Shown one piece after another: positions 1 to 8,542 of a DNA stretch of 64,000 bases. The notes below the pieces were generated by a model that searched no databases, was not told where the DNA came from, and saw nothing but the letters and a program-made list of their open reading frames with translations. The DNA is from Winogradskya consettensis. Its GTDB lineage: Bacteria; Actinomycetota; Actinomycetes; Mycobacteriales; Micromonosporaceae. The translations under genes were made by a program, and so were the position numbers. Where the stretch lies: NCBI RefSeq assembly GCF_018332715.1, contig NZ_BOQP01000001.1, positions 62,001-126,000 of the forward strand, written 5' to 3'. Within the stretch, counting starts at the first letter, position 1. Each line of letters starts with the position of its first letter.

Positions 1-1
1 C

Positions 2-769
2 CTTGGCAACCTCTTCGCCGGTCTCCAGCTCGCGTTCAGTGACGCCGTACGCATCGACGACGTGGTGGTCGTCGAGGGCGAATGGGGGCGCATCGAGGAG
101 CTGACCCTCACGTACGTCGCGATCCAGATCTGGGACGACCGGCGGCTGATCCTGCCCACGTCGTACTTCACCCAGAAACCGTTCCAGAACTGGACCCGCA
201 AGGGCTCCGCGGTGCTCGGGACCGCCGAGATCGACGTCGACTGGTCGGTGCAGGTGGAGCCGATGCGCGCCGAGCTGAGGGCCGTCTGCGAGGGCACCGG
301 GCTGTGGGACGGGCGGGTCTGTGTACTCCAGGTGACCGACGCGGTCGGCGGCATGATCCGGCTGCGGGCCCTGGTGAGCGCGAACGACGCCCCCTCCCTG
401 TGGGACCTGCGCTGCCTGGTGCGGGAACGGCTTGTCACCTGGGTCTTCGAGAACCGCCAGGACACGCTGCCGCGGATGCGTGCCGACGTCACGAACATCG
501 AGCGTTCCGGTCTCGCCGCCGCGGAGGCATCGAACAACGTCAAGCCCGCCGAATCGCATGATTTCGCCCATAACGGTCAGTACCACGCACCCGTTGAGCC
601 CTCGGACGACGCACGGGTCTTCAGCGGGCCGGGTGACGGCGACAATCGGGCGTCGGTGTTCGCCGGACCGGACGAATCAGGTCCGGTGACGGACGAATCG
701 GGTGCGGACGGACACGGTGGTCGATCGGCTGCCGAGCCGCTGCCCGCAACCGCGGGAAATCGCTCGTAA
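2..769 (+). CDS. MscS-family mechanosensitive ion channel, 5' truncated
   Basis: This is the C-terminal part of a small-conductance mechanosensitive channel of the inner membrane; the transmembrane helices lie before the window. The open frame runs from base 2 without a start. It opens with the MscS pore/beta-domain signature (GNLFAGLQLAFSDAVRIDD, then WGRIEELTLTYV) and continues through the cytoplasmic beta domain (RLILPTSYF, FQNWTR). After about residue 175 the tail is a Gly/Asp/Ser-rich low-complexity stretch with no recognisable fold. The family releases solutes when membrane tension rises. A 70-base gap separates it from the next gene on the same strand. Confidence 0.85.
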   Translation, partial: LGNLFAGLQLAFSDAVRIDDVVVVEGEWGRIEELTLTYVAIQIWDDRRLILPTSYFTQKPFQNWTRKGSAVLGTAEIDVDWSVQVEPMRAELRAVCEGTGLWDGRVCVLQVTDAVGGMIRLRALVSANDAPSLWDLRCLVRERLVTWVFENRQDTLPRMRADVTNIERSGLAAAEASNNVKPAESHDFAHNGQYHAPVEPSDDARVFSGPGDGDNRASVFAGPDESGPVTDESGADGHGGRSAAEPLPATAGNRS

Positions 770-839
770 GGCGTCCCGCCAGCGAGGATTGACCCGGCGC
801 AGCGCAGGGCATACAGCCTGCAAGGGAAAGGAGGACACC

Positions 840-1277
840 ATGGCCGATGTCCTGAACGGTAGCCCGGTTCGCCCGGGTTCCGACCAGTCCACCTCGGAAT
901 TGGTCCAGAAAGCGAGCGAGCAGCTCACCCGGCTCGTACGGGATGAGATCGCCCTCGCCAAGGCGGAGCTCACGGAAAAAGGCAAGCACGCCGGCATCGG
1001 TGTGGGTCTGTTCGGCGGCGGCGGAGTGCTCGCCATGTACGGCGTCGGCGCCCTGATCGCCACGCTGATCATCGTGCTGAACATCTTCCTGCCGCTGTGG
1101 CTTTCCGCGCTGATCATGACCGTGGTGCTGTTCGCCACGGCGGGTGTGCTCGCGCTGCTGGGTAAGAAGCAGGTCACCAAGGCGGTCCCGCCGGAGCCTG
1201 AGTCCGCCATCGCCAGCGCGAAGGCGGATGTCGACGAGGTTAAGCACGCGATCAAGAGCGGCAGGAGCCGGGCATGA
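840..1277 (+). CDS. Holin-like small membrane protein (actinobacterial phage-holin family)
   Basis: A 145-residue protein. The ATG at 840 is preceded by a strong GGAAAGGAGG ribosome site, which decides it over upstream in-frame starts. Residues about 20-50 are a charged amphipathic helix (LTRLVRDEIALAKAELTEKG), followed by two hydrophobic segments (about 52-80 and 85-110). This is the layout of the actinobacterial 'phage holin family' proteins, which are chromosomal envelope proteins of unknown role, not lysis genes. It overlaps the next gene by ATGA and belongs to a three-gene set with the DUF3618 and DUF4235 proteins. Confidence 0.75.
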   Translation: MADVLNGSPVRPGSDQSTSELVQKASEQLTRLVRDEIALAKAELTEKGKHAGIGVGLFGGGGVLAMYGVGALIATLIIVLNIFLPLWLSALIMTVVLFATAGVLALLGKKQVTKAVPPEPESAIASAKADVDEVKHAIKSGRSRA

Positions 1278-1732
1278 GCGACAAGAACGGAACGGTGGGC
1301 GGCAAGCCCGACGTCGAGGCGCTGCGCGAGGACATCAAGCAGACCCGCGCCGAGCTGGGTGAGACGGTTCAGGCCCTCGCGGCCAAGGCCGATGTCAAGG
1401 CCCGCGCCAAGGAGCAGGTCGAGGTGACCAAGGCCAACGTCAAGGCCCAGGTCCACGACGCAACCGAGAAGGTACGCGCAGCCGCCGGCAGCGCCGCGAC
1501 CGTCGCCTCCGAGAAGGTGGCTGTGGCCTCCGAGAAGGTGCGCGCCGCCACCTCCCAGGCCGGTGACAAGGTCGCCCTGGCCCAGGACAAGGTGCGCGAG
1601 TCCGGAGCGCTGGACAAGGCCGGGGAAGCACGCGAGCAGGTCCGCCGTAACCCGATCCCGTTCGCCGCCGTGGTGGCAGCGGGGGCGGCGCTGGTCGGCA
1701 TCATCCTGATCGTCCGCGGGAGGCGTAAGTGA
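1274..1732 (+). CDS. DUF3618-type protein with C-terminal membrane anchor
   Basis: A 152-residue protein. Its N-terminus ([19 protein letters not shown]) matches the DUF3618 motif. The middle (about 40-115) is an Ala/Lys/Glu-rich helical stretch with repeated KV(A/R)xAxxK and SEKV units, resembling a long amphipathic or coiled helix. One hydrophobic segment near the end (about 125-148, then RGRRK) probably anchors it with the helix in the cytoplasm. The start overlaps the previous stop (ATGA) and the end overlaps the next start (GTGA), so the three genes are probably translationally coupled. The family function is unknown. Confidence 0.7.
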   Translation: MSDKNGTVGGKPDVEALREDIKQTRAELGETVQALAAKADVKARAKEQVEVTKANVKAQVHDATEKVRAAAGSAATVASEKVAVASEKVRAATSQAGDKVALAQDKVRESGALDKAGEAREQVRRNPIPFAAVVAAGAALVGIILIVRGRRK

Positions 1733-2001
1733 GCGGCAAGCTCCAGAAGGTCGCGTACAAGCCGGTAGGTCTGCTGCTGGGCGTCGCGGCCGGCGCCATC
1801 GCCGGTGCGGTGTTCAAAGAGGTCTGGAAGCTCGCGGTCGGCGAGGACGACGCTCCCACGCCGGACGACGAAGAGCGTGGCTGGGGCGAGGTTCTCGCGG
1901 CGGCCGCCATCTCCGGCGCCATCTTCTCCGTCGTGCGGGCCGCGGTCCAGCGCGGCGGGGCGGTCGGTGTCCGCAAGGTGACAGGCTCCTGGCCCGATTA
2001 A
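1729..2001 (+). CDS. DUF4235 small membrane protein
   Basis: A 90-residue protein starting at a GTG that overlaps the previous stop (GTGA). Two hydrophobic stretches (about 11-33 and 54-72) flank an acidic loop, and the N-terminal [16 protein letters not shown] and central [20 protein letters not shown] segments fit the DUF4235 family. It is the last gene of the holin-like/DUF3618/DUF4235 set and is followed at once by a strong terminator hairpin. Its role is unknown. Confidence 0.7.
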   Translation: MSGKLQKVAYKPVGLLLGVAAGAIAGAVFKEVWKLAVGEDDAPTPDDEERGWGEVLAAAAISGAIFSVVRAAVQRGGAVGVRKVTGSWPD

Positions 2002-2030
2002 AGTCAGACATAACCGGATCGACCAAGGTC

Positions 2031-2059
2031 AAGGCCCTCAGCGTTGCTGAGGGCCTTTT
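2031..2059 (+). terminator. Intrinsic terminator of the holin-like/DUF3618/DUF4235 operon
   Basis: A perfect 12-bp stem (AAGGCCCTCAGC paired with GCTGAGGGCCTT) with a GTT loop, followed by TTC. It lies 29 bases after the DUF4235 stop. Confidence 0.85.
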
Positions 2060-2123
2060 CATTGCGGAGAGTAAGGCCCACTCATTTCCTACTGAGGGGA
2101 AGCTTTATCGGTGCTTCCTCGGG

Positions 2124-2285
2124 TACAGTGTGGCCAGTTTTTGTGTACGTGGTTCAGCTGGTAAGCCTTTCGCAGAAACCCTGCTGCAAGGGGCACTCCT
2201 TCTGTGGCCGTTCGCGGCGCCGCTGCTCGAAAACGACCATCGGCTCTGCGACACCGGGCCGAAATTTCCAGAAGGAGAGTTCAGC
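2124..2285 (+). promoter_or_regulatory. Probable promoter and long leader of the cold-shock gene
   Basis: A TACAGT box at 2124-2129 could be a -10 element, but no good -35 was found. It would give an untranslated leader of about 150 bases before the cold-shock start. Long structured leaders are common for csp genes and often mediate temperature response. The ribosome site GAAGGAGAG lies just before the ATG. Confidence 0.35.
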
Positions 2286-2489
2286 ATGGCGCAAGGAACC
2301 GTGAAGTGGTTCAACGCAGACAAGGGCTTCGGCTTCATCACCGTTGACGGCGGGGGTGCTGACGTGTTCGTCCACTTCTCGGCCATCCAGACGAGCGGGT
2401 ATCGCACTCTGGAGGAGAACCAGCGGGTCGAGTTCGAGATCGCCCAGGGCCAGAAGGGCCCGCAGGCGGAGCAGGTAAGGCCCCTCTGA
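2286..2489 (+). CDS. Cold-shock domain protein (CspA family)
   Basis: A 67-residue single cold-shock domain that binds single-stranded RNA/DNA as an RNA chaperone. The start at [10 protein letters not shown] follows an AGAAGGAGAG ribosome site. RNP-1 (KGFGFI) and RNP-2 (VFVHFSAI) are intact and the length is normal for the family. The acidic loop GGGADVF and the end [15 protein letters not shown] are typical of actinobacterial CspA. It is monocistronic, with a terminator on each side. Some actinobacterial copies are constitutive, so cold induction is not shown here. Confidence 0.95.
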   Translation: MAQGTVKWFNADKGFGFITVDGGGADVFVHFSAIQTSGYRTLEENQRVEFEIAQGQKGPQAEQVRPL

Positions 2490-2553
2490 AGCCCAACCCG
2501 CCGGCTTTGCGCCGGCAGCTGATCACCTCTGGCGGAGATCGGCTCTAGCGGTG

Positions 2554-2592
2554 AGCCCCGCTCCTCGGTTCCTCCCGAGAGGCGGGGCTTTC
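2554..2592 (+). terminator. Intrinsic terminator after the cold-shock gene
   Basis: An outer stem AGCCCCGC/GCGGGGCT (2554-2561 with 2582-2589) encloses a second short stem CTCGG/CCGAG and is followed by TTT. It sits between the cold-shock gene and the convergent gene ending at 2659, so it may serve both strands. Confidence 0.75.
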
Positions 2593-2658
2593 GCTGTGCG
2601 GGCTCTGCAAGCGCAATGCGCGGCTTGTGCGGGTCCTTTAGGTGCTGCGCTGTGCGGG

Positions 2659-3150
2659 CTATGCCGAGAGCGAGCGCTTGTACTTGCTGCGGGTGCGCAC
2701 GCCGATGACGATCAGGGCGAGGCCGGCTATCGCCACGAGGGGGCCGATGACGGTGAAGATCCGCATGCCGCTCATCGAGCTGTTCGTGACCAGGTCGAGC
2801 CCCTGCGCGGTCCAGAGCACGCCGGTGACCAGGCACAGCATGCCCCCGGTCAGCCAGGCCCAGCCCTTCAGCGGCACGGCCTCCGGGGCGGGGTCGACCG
2901 GCGGTGATTCGGGAGCGGAATCGTCAAGCGACGGTGCCGCGGCGGGATCGGCGGCTTCGCCACCCCAGGGTGCGCGCCCGGCGTGAGGGCTGCCGGTGAT
3001 CGGGGCGGGGCCACCGTTCACCGGCGCGTTTCCCCAGGTGTCGCCGCCGCTGACGGGGGCGGAGATCTGCGGCGCAGGGGGCGGCTGACCCCACGGCTCG
3101 CGGCCGCCGGGTGCCGGTTGCCGACCCGGCCACTGGTCACCAGCGGTCAT
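2659..3150 (-). CDS. Two-helix membrane protein with Pro/Gly-rich cytoplasmic region, function unknown
   Basis: A 163-residue protein of unknown function. The first 90 residues are Pro/Gly/Ala-rich and probably disordered, with repeated WG(Q/N/G) elements. Two transmembrane helices follow (about 96-118, starting WAWLTGGMLCLV, and about 130-152), and the tail is basic (RTRSKYKRS). Its start overlaps the end of the aldo/keto reductase by 14 bases on the same strand, so the two are probably co-transcribed. No catalytic motif was seen. Confidence 0.6.
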   Translation of the reverse strand: MTAGDQWPGRQPAPGGREPWGQPPPAPQISAPVSGGDTWGNAPVNGGPAPITGSPHAGRAPWGGEAADPAAAPSLDDSAPESPPVDPAPEAVPLKGWAWLTGGMLCLVTGVLWTAQGLDLVTNSSMSGMRIFTVIGPLVAIAGLALIVIGVRTRSKYKRSLSA

Positions 3151-4114
3151 GGACCTGGGGCCGGATCAGCTCGTCGTACACGGACTGGACGACGTCGTGG
3201 GCGGCCTGCGGCAGCGGCGGGAGGGCTGCTGCGGCGGCGTTGAGGCGGGCCTGGTCGGCGTTGCGGGCGCCCGGGATGACCACGGTGATCGCGGGGTGGT
3301 CGAGGATCCAGCGCAGTGCGAACTGGGCCATCGTGAATTCCGCGGGGACCGCGGGACGCAGCCGGCTGACCGCTTCCAGCCCGGTGGAGAAGTCCACTCC
3401 GGAGAACGTCTCGCCGACGTCGAATGCCTCGCCGTGCCGGTTGTAGTTGCGGTGGTCGTCCGACCCGAACTGCGTCTGCTCGTCGTAGCGGCCGGACAGC
3501 AGCCCCGATGCGAGGGGCACCCGGGCGATGATGCCGACGCCCGCGGCCGCCGCCGCCGGAAGGACCTTTTCCAAGGGCTTGAGACGCAGGGCATTAACGA
3601 TGATTTGTACGCTGGCCGTGCCCGGTCGCGCGATTGCCGCGAGGGCTTCGTCGACTTTCTCCACACTTACGCCATACGCCGCGATGCGCTTTTCGGCAAC
3701 AAGTGTGTCAAGTGAGTCGTACACCTCGTCGGAGCTGAAGACGGGAGTCGGCGGGCAATGCAACTGAACCAGGTCGAGCGTTTCCACACCGAGGTTGGAA
3801 CGGGACCGATCCGTCCAGGCGCGGAAGTTATCGAGCGTGTAGTTGCCCGGTTCCTGTGCCATCCGGCGGCCCATCTTGGTGGCCACCGTCAATTGCGGGC
3901 GGTCCTTGATGAATGAGCCGATGACCTGCTCGCTGCGGCCGTCACCATAGACGTCGGCGGTATCGATGAACGTCACACCCGCATCGACCGCCGCACCGAG
4001 GGTCGCGTGCGCGTCCTCCTCGCTGACATCGCCCCAGTCGGCACCCAGCTGCCAGGCGCCCAGACCGATGACTCCCACATCGCGGCCGAGCCGCTCGAAT
4101 CTGCGCTTTTCCAC
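3137..4114 (-). CDS. Aldo/keto reductase
   Basis: A 325-residue NADPH-dependent oxidoreductase with the (beta/alpha)8 fold that reduces aldehydes and ketones; the substrate cannot be told from sequence. The catalytic tetrad is visible as Asp and Tyr in FIDTADVYGDGRSE, Lys in VATKMG and His in LVQLHCPP. The C-terminal cofactor-binding segment (VVIPGARNADQ) is present. The length is normal for the YajO/Tas-like group. It is divergent from the tam gene, with 77 bases between the two starts, and overlaps its downstream membrane protein. Confidence 0.9.
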   Translation of the reverse strand: MEKRRFERLGRDVGVIGLGAWQLGADWGDVSEEDAHATLGAAVDAGVTFIDTADVYGDGRSEQVIGSFIKDRPQLTVATKMGRRMAQEPGNYTLDNFRAWTDRSRSNLGVETLDLVQLHCPPTPVFSSDEVYDSLDTLVAEKRIAAYGVSVEKVDEALAAIARPGTASVQIIVNALRLKPLEKVLPAAAAAGVGIIARVPLASGLLSGRYDEQTQFGSDDHRNYNRHGEAFDVGETFSGVDFSTGLEAVSRLRPAVPAEFTMAQFALRWILDHPAITVVIPGARNADQARLNAAAAALPPLPQAAHDVVQSVYDELIRPQVHDRW

Positions 4115-4191
4115 GGCAGGAGCCTAGCTCAACCCGGGGTCCCCGATGTTAGTCTGCAATGCAAGACGTACGTACGGTTTGGAGGATTGTC

Positions 4192-4956
4192 ATGTGGGAT
4201 CCCGCTGTCTACCACCGGTTCGGCTCCGAGCGCGCCCGGCCCTTCTTCGACCTGGTGAGCAGGGTCGACGCCGCTGAGCCGCGTACGGTCATCGATCTGG
4301 GATGTGGCCCGGGTGAACTGACCGCGACCCTCGCACAGCGCTGGCCCGGCGCCCGGGTCGAGGGCATCGACAGCTCACCGGAGATGATCGGGAAGGCGCG
4401 GGCGCTGGGCGTGGGGGAGTTCCGGGTCGGTGACATCGCGCAGTGGCATCCGGACGGCGAGACCGACGTGGTCGTCACGAACGCCGCCCTGCAGTGGGTG
4501 CCCGGCCATCAGGAGCTGCTGAGCACGTGGATCCGGGAGCTGCCGGCGGGTGCTTGGTTCGCGATGCAGGTGCCGGGCAACTTCGACGCGCCCAGCCACC
4601 GGGCCCTGCGCGAGGTCGCCCGCACGGCACCGTACGCGGAAGAGCTCGGTGATCTGCTCCGGGAGGCACCCGTGAGCGACCCGGAGGACTACGCGGCCCT
4701 CTTCCTGGACGCCGGCGCCACCGTGGACGCCTGGGAGACCACCTACCTGCACCTGCTGCCCGGCGACGGCGCGGAGCACCCGGTGCTGCGCTGGATGGAC
4801 GGCACCGCGCTCCGGCCGGTGCGGGCCGCCCTCGACGACACGCGGTGGCGATCCTTCCGGGCCGAACTCGGTGCGCGGCTCGCGGCGGACTACCCTGCCC
4901 GGAGCGGAAATGTCGCGTTCCCGTTCCGCCGGATCTTCCTGGCGGCGCATCTGTAG
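4192..4956 (+). CDS. tam: Trans-aconitate 2-methyltransferase (Tam-like)
   Basis: A 254-residue SAM-dependent methyltransferase. The ATG at 4192 is chosen for its GGAGG site and the conserved opening MWDPAVYHRFGSERARP. SAM motif I is VIDLGCGPGELT, motif II is VEGIDSSPEM, and a later motif reads NAALQWVPGH. This full-length match to E. coli Tam suggests methylation of trans-aconitate, a spontaneous by-product of the citric acid cycle that inhibits aconitase. A palindrome CGTACGTACG at 4167-4176 lies in the divergent promoter region. The deaminase gene follows 11 bases downstream, probably in the same transcript. Confidence 0.85.
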   Translation: MWDPAVYHRFGSERARPFFDLVSRVDAAEPRTVIDLGCGPGELTATLAQRWPGARVEGIDSSPEMIGKARALGVGEFRVGDIAQWHPDGETDVVVTNAALQWVPGHQELLSTWIRELPAGAWFAMQVPGNFDAPSHRALREVARTAPYAEELGDLLREAPVSDPEDYAALFLDAGATVDAWETTYLHLLPGDGAEHPVLRWMDGTALRPVRAALDDTRWRSFRAELGARLAADYPARSGNVAFPFRRIFLAAHL

Positions 4957-4967
4957 GAGGTTTCACC

Positions 4968-5993
4968 GTGACCGAGCTGGCCTCGTTCATCGCCGGCCTG
5001 CCGAAGGCCGAGCTGCACGTGCATCACGTCGGCTCGGCCTCGCCGCGGATCGTCGCCGAGCTTGCGGCGCGGCACGAGGGGCAGTCGCCGGTGCCGAGCG
5101 ACCCGGCGGCGCTGGCCGACTACTTCGCGTTCAAGGACTTCAAGCACTTCATCGACATCTACCTCACCGTCGTGGACCTGATCCGCGACGACGAGGACGT
5201 GCGGATGCTGACCTACGAGGTCGCCCGCGAACTGGCCCGTCAGCAGGTCCGCTATGCCGAGCTGACGGTCACGCCGTTCTCGCACGTCAAGCGGGGCATT
5301 CCGGCGCCGGCGTTCTGCGCGGCCATCGAGGACGCCCGGGCCGGTGCCGCCGCGGACTTCGGCATCGAGCTGCGCTGGTGCTTCGACATCCCGGGCGAGG
5401 CGGGGCTGCCCGCCGCCGAGGAGACGCTGCGCATCGCGCTGGAGGAACGCCCGGACGGGCTGGTCAGCTTCGGGCTGGGCGGTCCGGAGATCGGTGTGCC
5501 GCGCCCGCAGTTCAAGCCGTACTTCGACAAGGCGCGCGCCGCCGGGCTGCACAGCGTCCCGCACGCGGGGGAGACCACCGGCCCGACGACGATCTGGGAC
5601 GCGCTGCGCGACCTGGGCGCCGAGCGGATCGGCCACGGGATCGCCGCGGTCGGTGACCCGCAGCTGATGGCGTATCTCGCGGAGCACCAGATCCCGCTGG
5701 AGATCAGCCCGACCTCCAACGTGCGGACCCGGGCGGTGGCGAGCGTCGCCGAGCACCCGCTGCCGCAGATCGTGGCCGCGGGCGTGCCCTTCTCGATCAA
5801 CTCCGACGACCCGCCGATGTTCGGCACCACGCTCGAGGAGGAGTACGCCGTCGCCGCGCACCTGCTCGAGCTGGACGCGGCAGGGGTCGCCGGGCTGGCC
5901 AAGGCCGCCGTCACCCAGTCGTTCCTGCCGACCACGACCCAGCAGAAACTGCTGACCGAGATCGACGACTACACCGAAAAATGGCCCGCGTGA
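4968..5993 (+). CDS. Adenosine deaminase family hydrolase (possibly aminodeoxyfutalosine deaminase)
   Basis: A 341-residue zinc hydrolase of the adenosine/AMP deaminase superfamily. The GTG at 4968 follows TAGGAGG. Metal and catalytic motifs are in order: HVH in KAELHVHHVGSA, His and Glu in SVPHAGETTGP, His in ERIGHGI, and Asp pairs in INSDDPPMFGT. The HVHHVGSASP start differs from classical adenosine deaminases (usually HVHLDG) and, from memory, resembles the actinobacterial group that deaminates 6-aminodeoxyfutalosine in menaquinone synthesis. Adenosine remains a possible substrate. No other futalosine-pathway gene is in the window. It lies 11 bases after tam. Confidence 0.8.
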   Translation: MTELASFIAGLPKAELHVHHVGSASPRIVAELAARHEGQSPVPSDPAALADYFAFKDFKHFIDIYLTVVDLIRDDEDVRMLTYEVARELARQQVRYAELTVTPFSHVKRGIPAPAFCAAIEDARAGAAADFGIELRWCFDIPGEAGLPAAEETLRIALEERPDGLVSFGLGGPEIGVPRPQFKPYFDKARAAGLHSVPHAGETTGPTTIWDALRDLGAERIGHGIAAVGDPQLMAYLAEHQIPLEISPTSNVRTRAVASVAEHPLPQIVAAGVPFSINSDDPPMFGTTLEEEYAVAAHLLELDAAGVAGLAKAAVTQSFLPTTTQQKLLTEIDDYTEKWPA

Positions 5994-5994
5994 G

Positions 5995-6153
5995 TCAGTG
6001 ACCCGCGTAGAGCGGGTCCTGCCAGACGGCGAGGACGGCGAGGATGCCGATCGTCAGGATCGTCACCACGCGGATCATGCGGCGCCGGTTGAACCGGCCC
6101 TTGGGCTCGTCCTCGTCGACCAGCGGTGCGGTGCGGGTATCCGTGTCCAGCAT
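5995..6153 (-). CDS. Small single-pass membrane protein
   Basis: A 52-residue protein. The start is set by CAGGGAG at a normal distance; an ATG six bases upstream sits directly on that site. A hydrophilic N-terminus (DEDEPKGRFNRRRM) is followed by one hydrophobic helix (RVVTILTIGILAVLAVW) and a short tail, LYAGH. It converges with the deaminase gene, with one base between the two stop codons, and is 29 bases downstream of the secreted protease-like gene on the same strand. Function unknown. Confidence 0.5.
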   Translation of the reverse strand: MLDTDTRTAPLVDEDEPKGRFNRRRMIRVVTILTIGILAVLAVWQDPLYAGH

Positions 6154-6182
6154 TGTCATCTCCCTGGATATCGCTGACCGGC

Positions 6183-8288
6183 CTAGCCGGGCAGCGCCGT
6201 CCAACTCTGGTGCCGGGTCCGTCCCGGGCTCTGCAGTGCGAGCAGGCGGGCCTCGCCGAAGCGCTGGCTGCCCACGCCGACGGCCAGGCCGCCGACGCTC
6301 GTGCGCAGGCTGAAGCCGTAGTCGGTGGCGAAGAGCCGCCACCGGCCACCCGCGCTGCAGTCGCCCTGGACCAGCGGGGCACCGGCCACCGGGTTGCCGC
6401 CCAGCGGGCCGACGCACTTGCCGGTGGCTTTCGACTGCAGCGAAAACGTGTCGGCCCCCGCGGGGACCAGCTTCCACTGTTGCTGGGCGTTGCCGTCGGT
6501 GCCGCCCAGCGTGACGGGTGTTCCGTTCGCCGACCGCGCGGCGTAGAGATCCGCCGCGTCGTCGCCGGTCAGCGAGTTGGTGAGCACGAACCACGTGTTC
6601 GCCGCCGGGCGGGCCGCTGGTGCCGACTGGGCCTGGCCCTTGGCGGCGTACCCGAGCTCGGTGTTGCTGATCGTCACGGCGTATTTGCTGTCCGGCCTGA
6701 GGCCGATGAGCCGGGCGCGGGTGGCCACTGTGGTCGCCACGGTCACGCCGTCGACCTGCACCTGGTACTTCGCGGTCGGGGACGCCGCGCTCCAGGTCAG
6801 CCGCACGGACGTACTCGTGGGATCGCGGATCTCGAGAACGGCCTCGACCCCGGCGGCCGCGGCCTCGGTGGTCGGCAGCGCCGAAGAAAGCGAGGGCGCT
6901 GGTTCGTCGCCACCGCCGTCCGCGAAGCCGCTGGACTGCTGCCCGGCGTTCGAGGGTGCCGTGGACGGCTCGTCGGAGGGGGCCGCCACCGCGTTGGGCG
7001 CGTCGGGCAGGTCGTCACCGCCATCGCTGCGCAGCAGGAACTCGTTCAGCGCGACGTTCCAGTTGTCGGCGAGGTAGCTCTCCTGCTTCGGGTTGGTGCT
7101 GAAGTAGTCGTCGTGCCCGCAGTCGAGACGCGTCTCGTGCTGCTTGGGGCAGACGTCGCGCATCGCTTTGCCCGACCGGTCCGGCCGGCACAGCAGGTCG
7201 TAGTTGTCGGTGCAGCTCCCGCCGCCGGTGGAGTTCGGCGAGTCCTGCAGCACCGCGCCCAGCATGTGGGTGGTCTCGACGGCGGCCACCGAGGAGCTCC
7301 AGCACCCGGAGTCGACCCGGCCGTACGACGGGCCGCCGTTGTTGCGGTTGCCGAGCCCGGGTCGCTTGTCGGCGATGTACGTGCCGATGCCGCAGTACAC
7401 GTGGCTGTCGGCGAACATGAGGTATTTGCGGTCGGTGCGGTTGTAGCCGAGCGTCTGCAGCGCCGCGATGGTGCGGTCGAAGGACGCGAGCGCGCCGGTC
7501 GGCAGCTGCACCTCGTGCACGTCCACCCGGCACTGCGGGGTCGTCACGTAACGGATGTGCCGGGAGCCGCCCGTCTCGGCCGCGCTCTGGTCGTAGATGC
7601 TGTCCACACCCGCCGACCAGTTGCGGATCGACCCGGCGTACTCGCTGTAACGGCTCGGGGTGCCGAACTCGTGCAGGTAGAGCACCTGGACGCGTTTGCC
7701 CGAGCGGCCGTCGGCCTCGCAGGCCACGTCGTGCGTACCCATGATGAAGTCGGCCTCGCCGGGAGCCGCGTCCGGGATCAGCGCTGGCGAGCCCACCGAC
7801 AGCGAGGCACCGCCCTCGTCACGCACGATCTCGGCGTCGGACGGGACCGCTCCGGTCTCGCGCCGGGGCTCGTCCGGCGTCGGCGCTGCGGCTGTCACGG
7901 GGGCGACGTCCTTGCTCACCGACATCCCGGTGGGCGCGACGTCCGGGCCGTAACTGCAGGTCTCCTCGTCCAGCGAGAACGTGCCGGCACACAGCGAATC
8001 CGACGCGGCCGCCTTCAGACCGGCGTAGACCATGCCCTGGGTGCGGTTGTCGTCGGGCAGGGCGCCGTACGACACCTGCTGGTCGCCCTGGTCCTTGCCG
8101 GAGCCGAAGCTGCCGGTGACGATCCCGGGGCCGACGACCCCGCCGACGCCGAGCAGGACGACACCCAGCGCGAGTGGGAGCAGCCGGCGCGTGCGCGAGG
8201 CCGCACGCCGGCGACCTCGGTCAGGGGCCTGCCGGCGCCCGGGCTGAGGTGCTTCCCCACGAAGCGCTAGCCGGCGGTGGGCGGACAA
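6183..8288 (-). CDS. Secreted protease-like protein with FN3 and ricin-type lectin modules
   Basis: About 701 residues. The best start is the TTG at 8288 (AGGAG five bases before it); a GTG at 8348 is possible. A basic N-terminus and one hydrophobic segment (LLPLALGVVLLGVGGVVG) form a signal or anchor. The middle matches a Streptomyces secreted family with Cys-rich HCTD/DCNHDDYF-type motifs (here SCTDNYD, LDCGHDDYF). Family members carry an HExxH zinc motif, but here it reads VETTH, so the first His is lost. A fibronectin type III domain (about 490-580) and a ricin-B-like repeat with QxW motifs follow. It may be an inactive protease or a binding protein. Confidence 0.65.
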   Translation of the reverse strand: MSAHRRLALRGEAPQPGRRQAPDRGRRRAASRTRRLLPLALGVVLLGVGGVVGPGIVTGSFGSGKDQGDQQVSYGALPDDNRTQGMVYAGLKAAASDSLCAGTFSLDEETCSYGPDVAPTGMSVSKDVAPVTAAAPTPDEPRRETGAVPSDAEIVRDEGGASLSVGSPALIPDAAPGEADFIMGTHDVACEADGRSGKRVQVLYLHEFGTPSRYSEYAGSIRNWSAGVDSIYDQSAAETGGSRHIRYVTTPQCRVDVHEVQLPTGALASFDRTIAALQTLGYNRTDRKYLMFADSHVYCGIGTYIADKRPGLGNRNNGGPSYGRVDSGCWSSSVAAVETTHMLGAVLQDSPNSTGGGSCTDNYDLLCRPDRSGKAMRDVCPKQHETRLDCGHDDYFSTNPKQESYLADNWNVALNEFLLRSDGGDDLPDAPNAVAAPSDEPSTAPSNAGQQSSGFADGGGDEPAPSLSSALPTTEAAAAGVEAVLEIRDPTSTSVRLTWSAASPTAKYQVQVDGVTVATTVATRARLIGLRPDSKYAVTISNTELGYAAKGQAQSAPAARPAANTWFVLTNSLTGDDAADLYAARSANGTPVTLGGTDGNAQQQWKLVPAGADTFSLQSKATGKCVGPLGGNPVAGAPLVQGDCSAGGRWRLFATDYGFSLRTSVGGLAVGVGSQRFGEARLLALQSPGRTRHQSWTALPG

Positions 8289-8312
8289 ACCATCTCCTCG
8301 TGCTGCGGGTAC

Positions 8313-8351
8313 GCGGTGGGAGGGGGCTATGGGGTGACCACCTCCCACCGC
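8313..8351. repeat. 11-bp inverted repeat upstream of the secreted protein
   Basis: GCGGTGGGAGG (8313-8323) and its exact reverse complement (8341-8351) are separated by 17 bases. They lie 25 bases before the TTG start at 8288, where the repeat could be an operator or a leader hairpin. A TATTAA box on the minus strand (8465-8460) is a possible -10 further upstream. Confidence 0.5.
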
Positions 8352-8542
8352 GCGGTGGCTTCACCGACCCTGGGTGTGGGGCTGGTGCGGGCTTCGGGCC
8401 GGGAAGCCGGATGGGATCGGGTTAGAGGTTGCCAGGCCCGCTACGTCAGGGGAATGCCTTTAATACAGATCTAAGCAATCGTTGTACCGTCCGGGGTAAT
8501 TCAAGTCTCAGGCTGTGCTGGCCCGCGGCGGAAAACAGAATG

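Noticed and set aside
840..1277. The holin-like gene as evidence of a prophage
   Set aside because: No other phage genes are near; this family is a normal chromosomal envelope protein in actinobacteria.
4159..4191. An earlier ATG for tam at 4159
   Set aside because: The ATG at 4192 has a proper GGAGG site and gives the conserved N-terminus; the extra 11 residues match nothing.
6126..8270. A 714-codon plus-strand frame opposite the secreted protease-like gene
   Set aside because: It is a GC-bias shadow of the minus-strand gene, which has FN3, ricin-type and family motifs.
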